A DNA stretch of 64,000 bases from an uncultured Lachnospiraceae bacterium (GTDB lineage: Bacteria > Bacillota > Clostridia > Lachnospirales > Lachnospiraceae). The translations under genes were made by a program, and so were the position numbers. The DNA lies in the NCBI GenBank assembly GCA_900317505.1, contig ONHB01000001.1, forward strand, positions 1 through 64,000. Direction: 5' to 3'. A model generated the notes under the pieces. It ran no database searches, was not told where the DNA came from, and saw nothing but the letters and a program-made list of their open reading frames with translations. Shown one piece after another: positions 7,498-16,232 of this stretch (position 1 is the first letter of the stretch; every line of letters starts with the position of its first letter).

Positions 7498-9585
7498 ATG
7501 GGTAAAAATTTATTTATTGCTGAGAAACCCAGTGTAGCAAGGGAATTTGCAAAGGCACTGAAGGAAAATATGAAATCCAGCAATGGATATATGGAATCAG
7601 AGCATTATATTGTGACATGGTGTGTCGGACATCTGGTTACCATGAGCTATCCGGATGCATATGATGAAAAGCTCAAGCGATGGAGCATGACCACGCTGCC
7701 TTTTTTCCCACCGGGAGATCAGTTTAAATATCATGTCATTGACAGTGTCAAAGCACAGTTTAATATAGTAAGCGGTCTTTTAAACAGGGCTGATGTTTCC
7801 TGTATTTATGTGTGTACCGACTCCGGACGTGAGGGAGAATATATCTACCGTCTGGTCGAACAGGAGGCGCATGTAGAAGGTAAAGAAAGAAAAAGGGTCT
7901 GGATCGATTCCCAGACGGAGGAAGAGATCATCAGGGGTATCCGCGAGGCAAAGGATCTGTCAGAATATGACAATTTGTGTGATTCTGCATATCTCAGGGC
8001 CAAGGAAGATTATCTGATGGGTATCAATTTTTCCAGACTTCTGACCTTAAAATATGGCGATTATGTCAAATATGCCTTATCCATGGACAAAAATGCCGTA
8101 ATCTCTGTCGGCAGGGTCATGACCTGTGTCCTTGGAATGGTGGTGGACAGGGAGCGGGAGATCCGTCATTTTGACAAGACACCGTTTTTCCGCGTCGTTG
8201 CCACGATGAAGCTTTCCGAGCATGACTTTGAAAGTGAATGGAGAGCCGTGGAGGGGTCGGAATATTACCAGTCTCCGCTTTTATACAAAGAAAATGGCTT
8301 CAAAAAGAAAGAGACTGCGATGGCACTGATTGAAAAGTGCAGCCCACCGCAGGAAATGACGATAAAGAAGCTGGAGCGCAAAAAAGAAAAGAAAAATCCG
8401 CCGTTACTCTACAACCTTGCCGAATTGCAGAATGACTGTTCCAGATTGTTCAAGATCAGTCCGGATGAGACGCTGCGGATCGCGCAGGAGCTTTATGAAA
8501 AGAAGCTGACAACCTATCCGCGTACCGATGCAAGGGTGCTTTCCACGGCAGTTGTCAAGGAAATCGATAAAAATATCAGAGGCCTCACCGGTTATTTACC
8601 GATGGCCCAGAAAGCAGCATATGTTTTAAATGAAAAACGGTATGCCAATATTGCAAAGACAAAATATGTCAACGATAAGATGATCACCGACCACTATGCG
8701 ATCATTCCGACCGGTCAGGGCTTTGGTGCATTAAACAGCCTGCATCCGACCTCTGCCAAGGTATATGAACTGATCTGCGGCAGGTTTTTGAGCATCTTTT
8801 ATCCGCCGGCAGAATATGAAAAGCTGTCCCTGACATTAGAGTGCCTGAATGAAAGCTTTTTTGCAAGCTTTAAAGTGCAGACCTCCAAGGGTTATCTGGC
8901 AGTTACCGAGTATTCATTTTTAAAGAAAAAAGAGACCGCGGCTGACAACGGAGAACAGACAAAGGATGGCAAGACAGATGACGGAGCCGACAACAAGGAA
9001 ACAAAAGTCGATCTGCAGTTTTTTCAGTTGTTGTCACAGCTAAAAAAAGGCGATAAAATAATAAAAGATAAGCTGGAGATCAAGGAAGGTGAGACTTCAC
9101 CACCCAAGCGTTACAATTCCGGTTCGTTGATCTTAGCAATGGAAAATGCAGGTCAGCTGATCGAGGAAGAGGAGCTGAGGGAACTGATCAAAGGAAGCGG
9201 GATCGGGACTTCCGCGACCCGTGCCGAGATCCTGAAAAAGCTGGTTTCCATCAATTATCTCAATCTGAACAAAAAGACGCAGATCATCACACCTACCTGT
9301 ATGGGAGAAATGATCTACGAGGTTGTCAAGTGTTCGATCAAGTCCATGCTTGAGCCGACACTGACGGCCAGCTGGGAGAAGGGGCTTACACAGGTCGCCA
9401 ACGGCGAGATCTCGTCGGATGAATATATGGAGAAGCTAAAGGGCTTTATCAACAGGCGTACGGATTATGTCAAAAAATATGACAACCGTTCCTACCTCAA
9501 TCAGAGAGCACCTTATGTCAAGAGCTTTTATACAGCATCAACTACTAAAAAAGGCAAGAAAAGCAAAGCTTCCGGTTCACAGTAA
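7498..9585 (+). CDS. topB: DNA topoisomerase III-like type IA topoisomerase
   Basis: A 695-residue type IA topoisomerase, which cuts one DNA strand through a 5'-phosphotyrosine. The TOPRIM domain begins NLFIAEKPSVAREFAKAL and includes CTDSGREGEYIYRL. The SVGRVMTCVLGMVVDRE stretch and the catalytic tyrosine in LTTYPRTDARVLS (about residue 340) are intact. GIGTSATRAEIL marks the C-terminal part of the core. A charged, low-complexity insert rich in K, D, E and T lies around residues 475-505. No zinc-finger cysteines are visible at the C terminus. A second type IA enzyme, the normal TopA, would be expected elsewhere in the genome. Confidence 0.9.
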   Translation: MGKNLFIAEKPSVAREFAKALKENMKSSNGYMESEHYIVTWCVGHLVTMSYPDAYDEKLKRWSMTTLPFFPPGDQFKYHVIDSVKAQFNIVSGLLNRADVSCIYVCTDSGREGEYIYRLVEQEAHVEGKERKRVWIDSQTEEEIIRGIREAKDLSEYDNLCDSAYLRAKEDYLMGINFSRLLTLKYGDYVKYALSMDKNAVISVGRVMTCVLGMVVDREREIRHFDKTPFFRVVATMKLSEHDFESEWRAVEGSEYYQSPLLYKENGFKKKETAMALIEKCSPPQEMTIKKLERKKEKKNPPLLYNLAELQNDCSRLFKISPDETLRIAQELYEKKLTTYPRTDARVLSTAVVKEIDKNIRGLTGYLPMAQKAAYVLNEKRYANIAKTKYVNDKMITDHYAIIPTGQGFGALNSLHPTSAKVYELICGRFLSIFYPPAEYEKLSLTLECLNESFFASFKVQTSKGYLAVTEYSFLKKKETAADNGEQTKDGKTDDGADNKETKVDLQFFQLLSQLKKGDKIIKDKLEIKEGETSPPKRYNSGSLILAMENAGQLIEEEELRELIKGSGIGTSATRAEILKKLVSINYLNLNKKTQIITPTCMGEMIYEVVKCSIKSMLEPTLTASWEKGLTQVANGEISSDEYMEKLKGFINRRTDYVKKYDNRSYLNQRAPYVKSFYTASTTKKGKKSKASGSQ

Positions 9586-9671
9586 AATATTTAAACAGTC
9601 CTCTGCTTTGGCGTTTAAAAATGGCAGCTGCAGGAGATTGCAATTATATATAAGAGAAGGAGAAATGGGTT

Positions 9672-10340
9672 ATGTTAGAGATGTTTAATGCAAAAAATTA
9701 TTTTGATTACAGCAAGACACTTGCTGCACCGTTGTTTGACGGAATTGAATATCCGTGGGAGGTTCTTCCCAGACTGGAATCTTTTATTCTGGCACTCGGA
9801 CCGATGCTTCCGGCAGATGAATTTGAGCAGGTTTCAGACAATGTCTGGATCTCCAGATCAGCAGTTGTTGCACCGACTGCAAGTATTACCGGTCCCTGTA
9901 TTGTTGATTCGGGAGCACAGATCAGACACTGTGCATTTATCCGTGGCAATGTGATCGTAGGAAAGGGCACTGTTGTCGGCAATTCCTGTGAGGTAAAAAA
10001 CAGCCTGCTTTTTGATGAGGTTGAGGCACCGCATTTCAATTATGTCGGTGACAGCATCCTCGGCTATAAGTCACATTTGGGAGCCGGTGCGATCACTTCC
10101 AATATCAAAAATGACAAGAAAAACGTCGAGATCCACTTCCCGCTTGGTTCGATCAAGACCGAGATGAGAAAGCTTGGTGCCATCGTCGGTGACGGTGTAC
10201 AGGTTGGCTGCAACTGCGTACTCAATCCCGGTACCGTGATCGGCAAAGAGACCCGCATTTATCCGCTTAATTCTGTTCGCGGATGGGTAGATGAAAAATC
10301 TATTTACAAGCACGAGGGCAAAATTGTAGAAATGATCTGA
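9672..10340 (+). CDS. left-handed beta-helix (hexapeptide) nucleotidyl/acyltransferase-like protein
   Basis: A 222-residue protein whose middle two thirds consist of hexapeptide repeats (for example IVDSGAQIRHC, VIVGKGTVVGNSC, VGDGVQVGCNCVLNPGTVIG), the fold of GlmU C-terminal domains and related acyltransferases. Such stand-alone proteins are often labelled UDP-N-acetylglucosamine pyrophosphorylase-like, but there is no nucleotidyltransferase domain here. The start at 9672 has AAGGAG nine bases upstream. The substrate is unknown. It follows topB by 86 bases and is probably the last gene of that unit, since a new promoter follows it. Confidence 0.75.
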   Translation: MLEMFNAKNYFDYSKTLAAPLFDGIEYPWEVLPRLESFILALGPMLPADEFEQVSDNVWISRSAVVAPTASITGPCIVDSGAQIRHCAFIRGNVIVGKGTVVGNSCEVKNSLLFDEVEAPHFNYVGDSILGYKSHLGAGAITSNIKNDKKNVEIHFPLGSIKTEMRKLGAIVGDGVQVGCNCVLNPGTVIGKETRIYPLNSVRGWVDEKSIYKHEGKIVEMI

Positions 10341-10350
10341 TAAAAAAAGA

Positions 10351-10380
10351 TTGACGCAGGCTTGAAACAAGGTGTATATT
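10351..10380 (+). promoter_or_regulatory. predicted promoter of the TrpX-like ABC operon
   Basis: TTGACG (10351-10356), 18-base spacer, TATATT (10375-10380). It lies about 70 bases before the lipoprotein gene start, just after the stop of the previous gene. Confidence 0.65.
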
Positions 10381-10451
10381 TTTTTCGACATGGGTAGAGC
10401 CTGTGTACATGCCGCAATACAGGATTGTGGCACAATGAAGGAGGAGAAGTT

Positions 10452-11480
10452 ATGAAAAAATTAACAGCTATGCTCTTAGCTGGTGCGATGGCAGCTTCCT
10501 TACTGGTTGGCTGTGGTTCCACACAGGAAGCATCCACAACAGATGCATCCGCAACAGCAGAAGAGACAACAACAGAAGCTTCAGGCGCTGCAACAGGAGA
10601 TGCTACTTATACAGTAGGTATCTGCCAGCTGGTACAGCATGTGGCATTGGACGCAGCTACACAGGGATTTAAAGATGCCCTTACAGATGAGTTTGGAGAT
10701 GCCGTTACTTTTGATGAGCAGAATGCACAGGGTGATTCCAATACCTGTTCTACCATCATCAACAGCTTTGTATCCAACAACGTAGATCTGATCTTAGCAA
10801 ATGCTACACCTGCTTTACAGGCAGCACAGGCCGGTACAGATACAATCCCTGTTCTGGGAACATCTGTAACAGATTATGCAAGCGGTCTTGCTTTAACAGA
10901 TTTCGACGGAACTGTTGGTGGCAACATTTCCGGTACATCAGACTTAGCACCTTTGGATGGTCAGGCAGATATGCTTCATGAGCTTTGCCCCGATGCCAAG
11001 ACAGTAGGTCTGTTATACTGCTCAGCAGAAGCCAACTCACAGTTCCAGGTAGACACCATCAAAGGATATCTGGAAGACATGGGTTATACCTGCAATTATT
11101 ATGCATTCTCTGATTCCAACGATCTGTCAACCGTTGTTACAACAGCAGCCAATGAATCAGATGTTATCTATGTTCCTACCGACAATACAGTAGCATCCAA
11201 TACAGAGATCATCCAGAATGTATGTCTTCCTGCAGGCGTTCCTGTAGTAGCAGGTGAAGAAGGTATCTGTGCTGGTTGCGGTATTGCTACATTATCTATC
11301 AATTACTACGACCTTGGATATGCAACAGGCCAGATGGGCGTTAAGATCTTAAACGGTGAAGATATCTCCACTATGCCGATCGAATATGCACCTAAGTTTA
11401 CAAAAGAGTACAACAAAGCCAACTGCGACGCATTAGGAATCAATGTTCCTTCTGATTATGTTGAGATTGCAGCTGAATAA
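10452..11480 (+). CDS. ABC transporter substrate-binding lipoprotein, TrpX-like
   Basis: A 342-residue exported binding protein. The N terminus MKKLTAMLLAGAMAASLLVGC is a lipoprotein signal with lipobox LVGC and lipidated Cys21, followed by a Thr/Ala/Glu-rich linker to about residue 50. The mature part begins YTVGICQLVQHVALDAA, the hallmark of the periplasmic binding protein type 1 group that includes streptococcal TrpX. The start at 10452 has GAAGGAGGAG upstream; an in-frame extension from 10425 lacks one. It is followed by the permease and ATPase genes but separated from them by a terminator and a second promoter. The substrate is not determinable; an aromatic amino acid is one possibility. 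Confidence 0.88.
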   Translation: MKKLTAMLLAGAMAASLLVGCGSTQEASTTDASATAEETTTEASGAATGDATYTVGICQLVQHVALDAATQGFKDALTDEFGDAVTFDEQNAQGDSNTCSTIINSFVSNNVDLILANATPALQAAQAGTDTIPVLGTSVTDYASGLALTDFDGTVGGNISGTSDLAPLDGQADMLHELCPDAKTVGLLYCSAEANSQFQVDTIKGYLEDMGYTCNYYAFSDSNDLSTVVTTAANESDVIYVPTDNTVASNTEIIQNVCLPAGVPVVAGEEGICAGCGIATLSINYYDLGYATGQMGVKILNGEDISTMPIEYAPKFTKEYNKANCDALGINVPSDYVEIAAE

Positions 11481-11503
11481 TCATTAGTTAGGCTTATGGA
11501 TAA

Positions 11504-11533
11504 GGGCATCCGGTTTCGGATGCCCATTTTTTT
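11504..11533 (+). terminator. intrinsic terminator inside the ABC operon
   Basis: GGGCATCC, loop GGTTTC, GGATGCCC (11504-11525), then A and seven T. Perfect 8-bp GC-rich stem. It sits between the binding-protein gene and the permease gene and probably reduces read-through, giving more binding protein than channel. Confidence 0.88.
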
Positions 11534-11535
11534 GT

Positions 11536-11563
11536 TTTACAAATGATAAAAACATGGTATGAT
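11536..11563 (+). promoter_or_regulatory. possible internal promoter for the permease/ATPase genes
   Basis: TTTACA (11536-11541), 16-base spacer, TATGAT (11558-11563), just downstream of the terminator T-run. Confidence 0.45.
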
Positions 11564-11637
11564 TATTAAGGCTTGTTTGCACTCAGGATAAGATCATGGT
11601 GCAAAAGCGGTAGTTTTCATAATTTTAGGAGGTCTTC

Positions 11638-12573
11638 ATGAATATTTTAAATTTGTTTTCGGCTATGCCGGGTGCCGTTGCCCAGGGCTTGATCTGGGGT
11701 ATTACATCCATCGGCATTTACATTACATTCCGTATTCTGGACATTGCCGATCTTTCCGTTGATGGTTCGCTTTGTACCGGTGGTGCCGTATGTATTATGA
11801 TGATGTTATCGGGACAAAATGTCTTTGTTTCGCTTTTGGTTGCGACACTAGCAGGTATGGCTGCAGGACTGGCTACCGGTATTTTTCATACATTTATGGG
11901 AATCCCCGCAATCCTTGCAGGTATTCTGACGCAGCTTGGACTGTATTCGATCAACCTGAAGATCATGGGGAAATCCAACCAGGCGATCAATGTTGACAAA
12001 TATGATCTGTTAGTTTCACTGCGTTACATAAAAGGAGTTGCTTTTTACAAAAATACAATTTTTGTAGTCATCATCCTGATCGTGCTTTTAATCGGTATTT
12101 TATACTGGTTCTTCGGAACCGAGCTCGGATGCGGACTGCGTGCGACCGGCTGCAATGCCAATATGTCAAGAGCACAGGGTATCAACACCAATCTTTCAAA
12201 GGTGCTTGGACTTGTCATTTCCAATGGACTTGTAGCGTTATCAGGCGGACTGCTTTCACAGTATCAGGGCTTTGCGGATATCAATATGGGACGTGGAGCC
12301 ATCGTTATCGGTCTGGCTGCCGTTATCATCGGAGAGGCTATTTTCAGTAAGATTTTCCGCAACTTTGCATTAAAGCTCTTAGGCGTTGCCTTTGGTTCTA
12401 TTTTATATTATATCGTTCTGCAGATTGTTATCTGGATGGGTATCGACACCGATCTGTTAAAGCTTCTTTCCGCTCTGGTTGTTGCTGTATTCCTGGCAAT
12501 CCCTTACTGGAAAGGTAAATATTTCGCAAAACCTGCCATCAAGAAAGGAGACAATCAGAATGCTGGAAATTAA
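11638..12573 (+). CDS. ABC transporter permease, TrpY-like
   Basis: A 311-residue membrane protein with about eight hydrophobic segments, of the branched-chain amino acid/TrpY permease type (BPD_transp_2). It starts with an opening helix followed by ITFRILDIADLSVDGS, typical of this group, and contains the conserved ATGCNANMSRAQGI segment, which contacts the ATPase. The ATG at 11638 has AGGAGG upstream. The ATPase gene overlaps its last 14 bases. It works with the lipoprotein upstream as one importer. Confidence 0.9.
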   Translation: MNILNLFSAMPGAVAQGLIWGITSIGIYITFRILDIADLSVDGSLCTGGAVCIMMMLSGQNVFVSLLVATLAGMAAGLATGIFHTFMGIPAILAGILTQLGLYSINLKIMGKSNQAINVDKYDLLVSLRYIKGVAFYKNTIFVVIILIVLLIGILYWFFGTELGCGLRATGCNANMSRAQGINTNLSKVLGLVISNGLVALSGGLLSQYQGFADINMGRGAIVIGLAAVIIGEAIFSKIFRNFALKLLGVAFGSILYYIVLQIVIWMGIDTDLLKLLSALVVAVFLAIPYWKGKYFAKPAIKKGDNQNAGN

Positions 12574-13357
12574 AAATGTTACAAAGGTATTTAATCCGGG
12601 AACGGTCAATGAAAAAGTAGCTCTGGATGGATTTTCCCTGACTCTGGAAGAGGGAGATTTTGTGACGGTGATCGGTGGTAACGGTGCCGGAAAGTCAACC
12701 ATGATGAATGCGATCGCCGGAGTATGGCCTGTAGATGCAGGTCAGATTTTGATCGACGGTGTTGATGTCACAAAGCTTTCTGAGCACAAGAGAGCCAAAT
12801 ATCTGGGACGTGTATTCCAGGATCCGATGACAGGAACAGCTGCTACCATGGGTATTGACGAAAACCTTGCACTGGCCAAACGCCGTGGCAAGAAACGCAG
12901 CTTAAAGTCCGGAACTTCCAAAAAAGAAAGAGAAGAGTACAAAGAGCTGTTAAAGACACTGGGACTGGGACTGGAAGACAGACTGACCTCCAAAGTCGGT
13001 TTACTTTCCGGTGGTCAGAGACAGGCATTGACCCTGTTAATGGCTACACTCGTTAAGCCAAAGCTTTTACTTTTGGATGAGCATACAGCAGCGCTCGATC
13101 CCAAAACAGCTGCAAAGGTATTGGAAACAACCGAAAAGATCATAGACAGAGACCATCTGACAACCCTTATGATCACGCACAATATGAAGGATGCCATCGC
13201 ACACGGCAACCGCCTTATCATGATGCATGAAGGCCGCGTGATCTATGATGTCAGAGGAGAGGAAAAGAAAAATCTCAAGGTTTCCGATCTTTTGAAAAAG
13301 TTTGAAGAGGTCAGTGGAGGAGAGTTTGCCAATGACCGTATGATGCTCACAAACTAA
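12560..13357 (+). CDS. ABC transporter ATP-binding protein, TrpZ-like
   Basis: A 265-residue ATPase subunit of the TrpXYZ-like importer. Walker A is GGNGAGKST, the signature is LLSGGQRQAL, Walker B LLLLDEHTAALDP and the switch histidine is in LMITHNM. The D-loop neighbour is EHTAALD rather than EPTSALD. The start chosen is MLEIKNVTKVF at 12560 because GAAAGGAG lies eight bases upstream and the family begins there; the longer in-frame extension is inside the permease gene. It overlaps that gene by 14 bases. Confidence 0.93.
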   Translation: MLEIKNVTKVFNPGTVNEKVALDGFSLTLEEGDFVTVIGGNGAGKSTMMNAIAGVWPVDAGQILIDGVDVTKLSEHKRAKYLGRVFQDPMTGTAATMGIDENLALAKRRGKKRSLKSGTSKKEREEYKELLKTLGLGLEDRLTSKVGLLSGGQRQALTLLMATLVKPKLLLLDEHTAALDPKTAAKVLETTEKIIDRDHLTTLMITHNMKDAIAHGNRLIMMHEGRVIYDVRGEEKKNLKVSDLLKKFEEVSGGEFANDRMMLTN

Positions 13358-13371
13358 TAGAGAAATTTACA

Positions 13372-13401
13372 TTGTATTTTTTAAGATGATTAGCATATAA
13401 T
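13372..13401 (+). promoter_or_regulatory. predicted promoter of the NifU-like/GGGtGRT pair
   Basis: TTGTAT (13372-13377), 18-base spacer, perfect TATAAT (13396-13401). The transcript would have a leader of about 115 bases before the ATG at 13525, long enough for some control, though I see no known riboswitch in it. Confidence 0.6.
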
Positions 13402-13524
13402 GACTAGATTTTTCTAGAAAAATGTGAGAAAATGTTTAAAGAATGTGGCAAGTATGGCATTGCACCCAATTTGTGCTGTATTTTGTCAATATATATATTC
13501 TACATAATTGAAAGGAGATTTCAC

Positions 13525-14217
13525 ATGATTTATTCAAAAGAAGTGGAAGAAATGTGCCCGGTAGCACAGGGCGTTCATCACGGCTGTGCTCCTATCCCGG
13601 AAGAAGCAAAATGGGTTAAGGCAAAAGACGTAAAGGATATTTCCGGTTATACTCACGGTGTCGGCTGGTGTGCACCCCAGCAGGGCGCTTGCAAATTATC
13701 CTTAAATGTTAAGGAAGGAATCATCCAGGAAGCACTGGTTGAAACAATCGGATGCTCAGGTATGACACACTCAGCTGCTATGGCTGCAGAAATTCTTCCT
13801 GGACTGACTGTTATGGAAGCATTAAATACTGACCTTGTATGTGATGCTATCAACACAGCTATGAGAGAATTATTCTTACAGATCGTTTACGGTCGTACAC
13901 AGTCTGCTTTCTCAGAAGGCGGTCTTGCAATCGGCGCTGGTCTGGAAGACCTTGGTAAAGGTACTCGTTCCATGGTTGGTACAACCTACGGTACTCTTTC
14001 AAAAGGACCCAGATACCTTGAACTTACAGATGGATATATCACAGGTGTTGCTCTTGATGAAGATGATGAGATCATCGGTTACAAGTATGTAAACTTCGGA
14101 AAGATGATGGATTTCATCAAAGCCGGAGATGATGCTCAGACAGCACTTGACAAAGCTTCTGGTCAGTATGGTCGTGTACAGGATGCTGTACGTGTTATTG
14201 ACCCTAGAAAAGAGTAA
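13525..14217 (+). CDS. NifU-N-like iron-sulfur scaffold-type protein partnered with GGGtGRT protein
   Basis: A 230-residue soluble protein. Residues about 45-120 resemble the NifU/IscU scaffold fold: GACKLSLNVKEGII, then ETIGCSGMTHSAAMAAEI, then DLVCDAINTAM. Cys56, Cys77 and Cys106 fall where scaffold proteins hold their cluster. Cys11, Cys21 and Cys49 are extra, and there is a C-terminal extension of about 110 residues not found in IscU. The start MIYSKEVEEMCP at 13525 has AAAGGAG upstream; the longer frame from 13432 is not needed. The GGGtGRT gene follows 20 bases later. Codons are strongly biased toward GCT, GGT, GTT and CGT, implying high expression. The exact function is unknown. Confidence 0.75.
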   Translation: MIYSKEVEEMCPVAQGVHHGCAPIPEEAKWVKAKDVKDISGYTHGVGWCAPQQGACKLSLNVKEGIIQEALVETIGCSGMTHSAAMAAEILPGLTVMEALNTDLVCDAINTAMRELFLQIVYGRTQSAFSEGGLAIGAGLEDLGKGTRSMVGTTYGTLSKGPRYLELTDGYITGVALDEDDEIIGYKYVNFGKMMDFIKAGDDAQTALDKASGQYGRVQDAVRVIDPRKE

Positions 14218-14237
14218 GGAATAGGAGGAGAAAACAC

Positions 14238-15257
14238 ATGGCTTTATTTGAATCATATGAAAGAAGAGAACCTCAGATTCTTGCTGTATTAAAACAGTAT
14301 GGCATCAATTCTATTGAGGAATGTAAAGATATCACAATGGCTGCAGGTATCGACGTATATAGCCTGATCGAAGGTATTCAGCCTATCTGTTTTGAAAATG
14401 CAAAATGGGCATACACAGTTGGTGCTGCTATCGCTATTAAGAAAAACTGCCGTAAAGCTGCTGAAGCTGCTGCAGCAATCGGTGAAGGCCTTCAGGCATT
14501 CTGTATCCCCGGATCAGTTGCTGATACTCGTAAAGTAGGTCTTGGACATGGTAACCTTGGTAAAATGTTACTGGAAGAAGAAACAGAATGTTTCGCTTTC
14601 TTAGCAGGTCACGAATCATTCGCAGCTGCTGAAGGTGCTATCGGTATCGCTGAAAAAGCTAACAAGGTTCGTAAGACACCTCTTCGTGTTATCTTAAACG
14701 GTCTTGGTAAAGACGCAGCTCAGATTATTTCACGTGTCAATGGATTTACATTTGTTGAGACAGAATATGATCCTTATACAAACACAGTAAAAGAAGTATC
14801 CAGAAAATGCTACTCTAAAGATCCTGAGAGCCCTCGTGCAAAAGTTAACTGCTATGGTGCAAATGACGTTTGCGAAGGTGTTGCTATCATGTGGAAAGAA
14901 AATGTAGATGTATCTATCACAGGTAACTCTACCAACCCTACCAGATTCCAGCATCCTGTTGCAGGTACATACAAGAAAGAAAGACTCGAAGCAGGCAAGA
15001 AATACTTCTCAGTTGCTTCAGGTGGTGGTACAGGACGTACACTGCATCCCGATAACATGGCTGCAGGTCCTGCATCTTACGGTATGACAGATACTATGGG
15101 ACGTATGCATTCAGATGCTCAGTTCGCTGGTTCTTCATCTGTACCGGCTCACGTAGAAATGATGGGCTTAATCGGTGCAGGTAACAACCCTATGGTTGGT
15201 ATGACTGTATCTACAGCTGTTTCCATCGAGGAAGCTGCTACAGCAGGCAAATTCTAA
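14238..15257 (+). CDS. GGGtGRT protein
   Basis: A 339-residue protein of the family named for its motif, here GGGTGRT at residues 262-268 and followed by LHPDNMAAGPASYGMTDT. No membrane segments. It has cysteines at 29, 51, 71, 89, 118, 191, 205 and 212, several of which could bind metal or a cluster. A glycine-rich stretch ends the protein (GLIGAGNNPMVGMT). The biochemical role of the family is not known to me. It is preceded by AGGAGG and followed by a strong terminator, so it forms a two-gene operon with the NifU-like gene. Codon use again suggests high abundance. Confidence 0.85.
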   Translation: MALFESYERREPQILAVLKQYGINSIEECKDITMAAGIDVYSLIEGIQPICFENAKWAYTVGAAIAIKKNCRKAAEAAAAIGEGLQAFCIPGSVADTRKVGLGHGNLGKMLLEEETECFAFLAGHESFAAAEGAIGIAEKANKVRKTPLRVILNGLGKDAAQIISRVNGFTFVETEYDPYTNTVKEVSRKCYSKDPESPRAKVNCYGANDVCEGVAIMWKENVDVSITGNSTNPTRFQHPVAGTYKKERLEAGKKYFSVASGGGTGRTLHPDNMAAGPASYGMTDTMGRMHSDAQFAGSSSVPAHVEMMGLIGAGNNPMVGMTVSTAVSIEEAATAGKF

Positions 15258-15277
15258 TTTATAAATAATGCAATATG

Positions 15278-15310
15278 GGCTATCCGGTTTTATCCGGGTA
15301 GCCTCATTTT
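15278..15310 (+). terminator. intrinsic terminator after the GGGtGRT gene
   Basis: GGCTATCCGG and CCGGGTAGCC pair (with wobble) around a TTTTAT loop, 15278-15303, followed by a T-rich run. Confidence 0.8.
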
Positions 15311-15368
15311 GCTTTTGGCATATTATAGTTATAAGAGCCGATTTTCGTATATGAGGAAAGGGAGAATT

Positions 15369-16136
15369 ATGTTAGATCGCAAATCAATCAAAAAACGTGC
15401 AAAAGAAGCTTTGTCAGATAATTATGGAGTGTGTATTGGTACGCTATTTGTAAGCATAGTGATTTCTATTTTAGCTTTGATTCCATATGTCGGAACGATT
15501 ATAAGTCTTGCAGTAACACCGGTTGTTATGGTTGGACTTATGAATGTGTATCTTCATATGTATCGTGGCGAAAATGTAGAGTTTGGCGATATGTTTGATG
15601 GCTTCAGAAATTACGGACATGTACTTGGTGGATACTGGTATATGTATCTGTTTATTTTCTTATGGTCATTATTGTTGTACATTCCCGGTATCATAAAGGC
15701 CTATGCTTATTCTATGGCACCTTACATTCTGATGGATCAGCCGGAAATTTCCGCAACAGATGCACTCGAAAAATCCAAACAGATGACCTATGGTCACAAA
15801 TGGGAAATCTTTGTGATGCATTTAAGCTTTATCGGATGGGGAATCCTGAGCAGCCTCACAATGGGTATTCTCGGTATATTCTTTGTCGGACCTTATTTTA
15901 TGCTTACAATGGCTGGATATTATGTGGTACTGCGCAATCAGGAAATGGGATACATGAATGGACAGGGCGGCACCTACAATGCATATGCAGATTCTAATCA
16001 GCAGATATATCAGCAGGTGAATCCTCAGGACAATTTCCAGTCCGGATATCAGGACAATCCGTATATGGGATACAATCCTGCAAATGAGGCAAATAACAGC
16101 AATCCCTATACACAGGGAATGGATGATACGTTTTAG
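15369..16136 (+). CDS. DUF975 family membrane protein
   Basis: A 255-residue protein with an N-terminal basic stretch (MLDRKSIKKRAKEAL) and about five membrane segments between residues 20 and 190, the pattern of the DUF975 family common in Lachnospiraceae. The motif ATDALEKSKQMTYGHKWEIF is characteristic. The last 60 residues are rich in N, Q, Y and G and probably disordered. The start at 15369 has AAAGGGAG upstream. No function is established. It stands alone between two terminators. Confidence 0.85.
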   Translation: MLDRKSIKKRAKEALSDNYGVCIGTLFVSIVISILALIPYVGTIISLAVTPVVMVGLMNVYLHMYRGENVEFGDMFDGFRNYGHVLGGYWYMYLFIFLWSLLLYIPGIIKAYAYSMAPYILMDQPEISATDALEKSKQMTYGHKWEIFVMHLSFIGWGILSSLTMGILGIFFVGPYFMLTMAGYYVVLRNQEMGYMNGQGGTYNAYADSNQQIYQQVNPQDNFQSGYQDNPYMGYNPANEANNSNPYTQGMDDTF

Positions 16137-16147
16137 TGGTCAATATA

Positions 16148-16176
16148 TTGTGTAGTAAAATAAAAAATGCTATAAT
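16148..16176 (+). promoter_or_regulatory. predicted promoter of metH
   Basis: TTGTGT (16148-16153), 17-base spacer, TATAAT (16171-16176). The -10 box lies directly before the terminator hairpin of the previous gene, so the predicted start point falls in its left arm. Confidence 0.6.
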
Positions 16177-16178
16177 TA

Positions 16179-16206
16179 ACCCTGTATGTTACATACAGGG
16201 TTTTTT
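16179..16206 (+). terminator. intrinsic terminator after the DUF975 gene
   Basis: ACCCTGTATGT pairs with ACATACAGGGT (16179-16201 with a one-base loop), followed by six or more T. It overlaps the start region of metH transcription. Confidence 0.85.
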
Positions 16207-16232
16207 AGAGTAATTGACAAAGAGGTAAGATT

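Noticed and set aside
9467-9688. Overlapping plus-strand frame of 73 codons at the end of topB
   Set aside because: It is mostly a shadow of the topB coding region and has no ribosome binding site.
10341-10451. T-box leader before the TrpX-like transporter
   Set aside because: The leader of about 70 bases is too short and lacks the conserved T-box core sequence.
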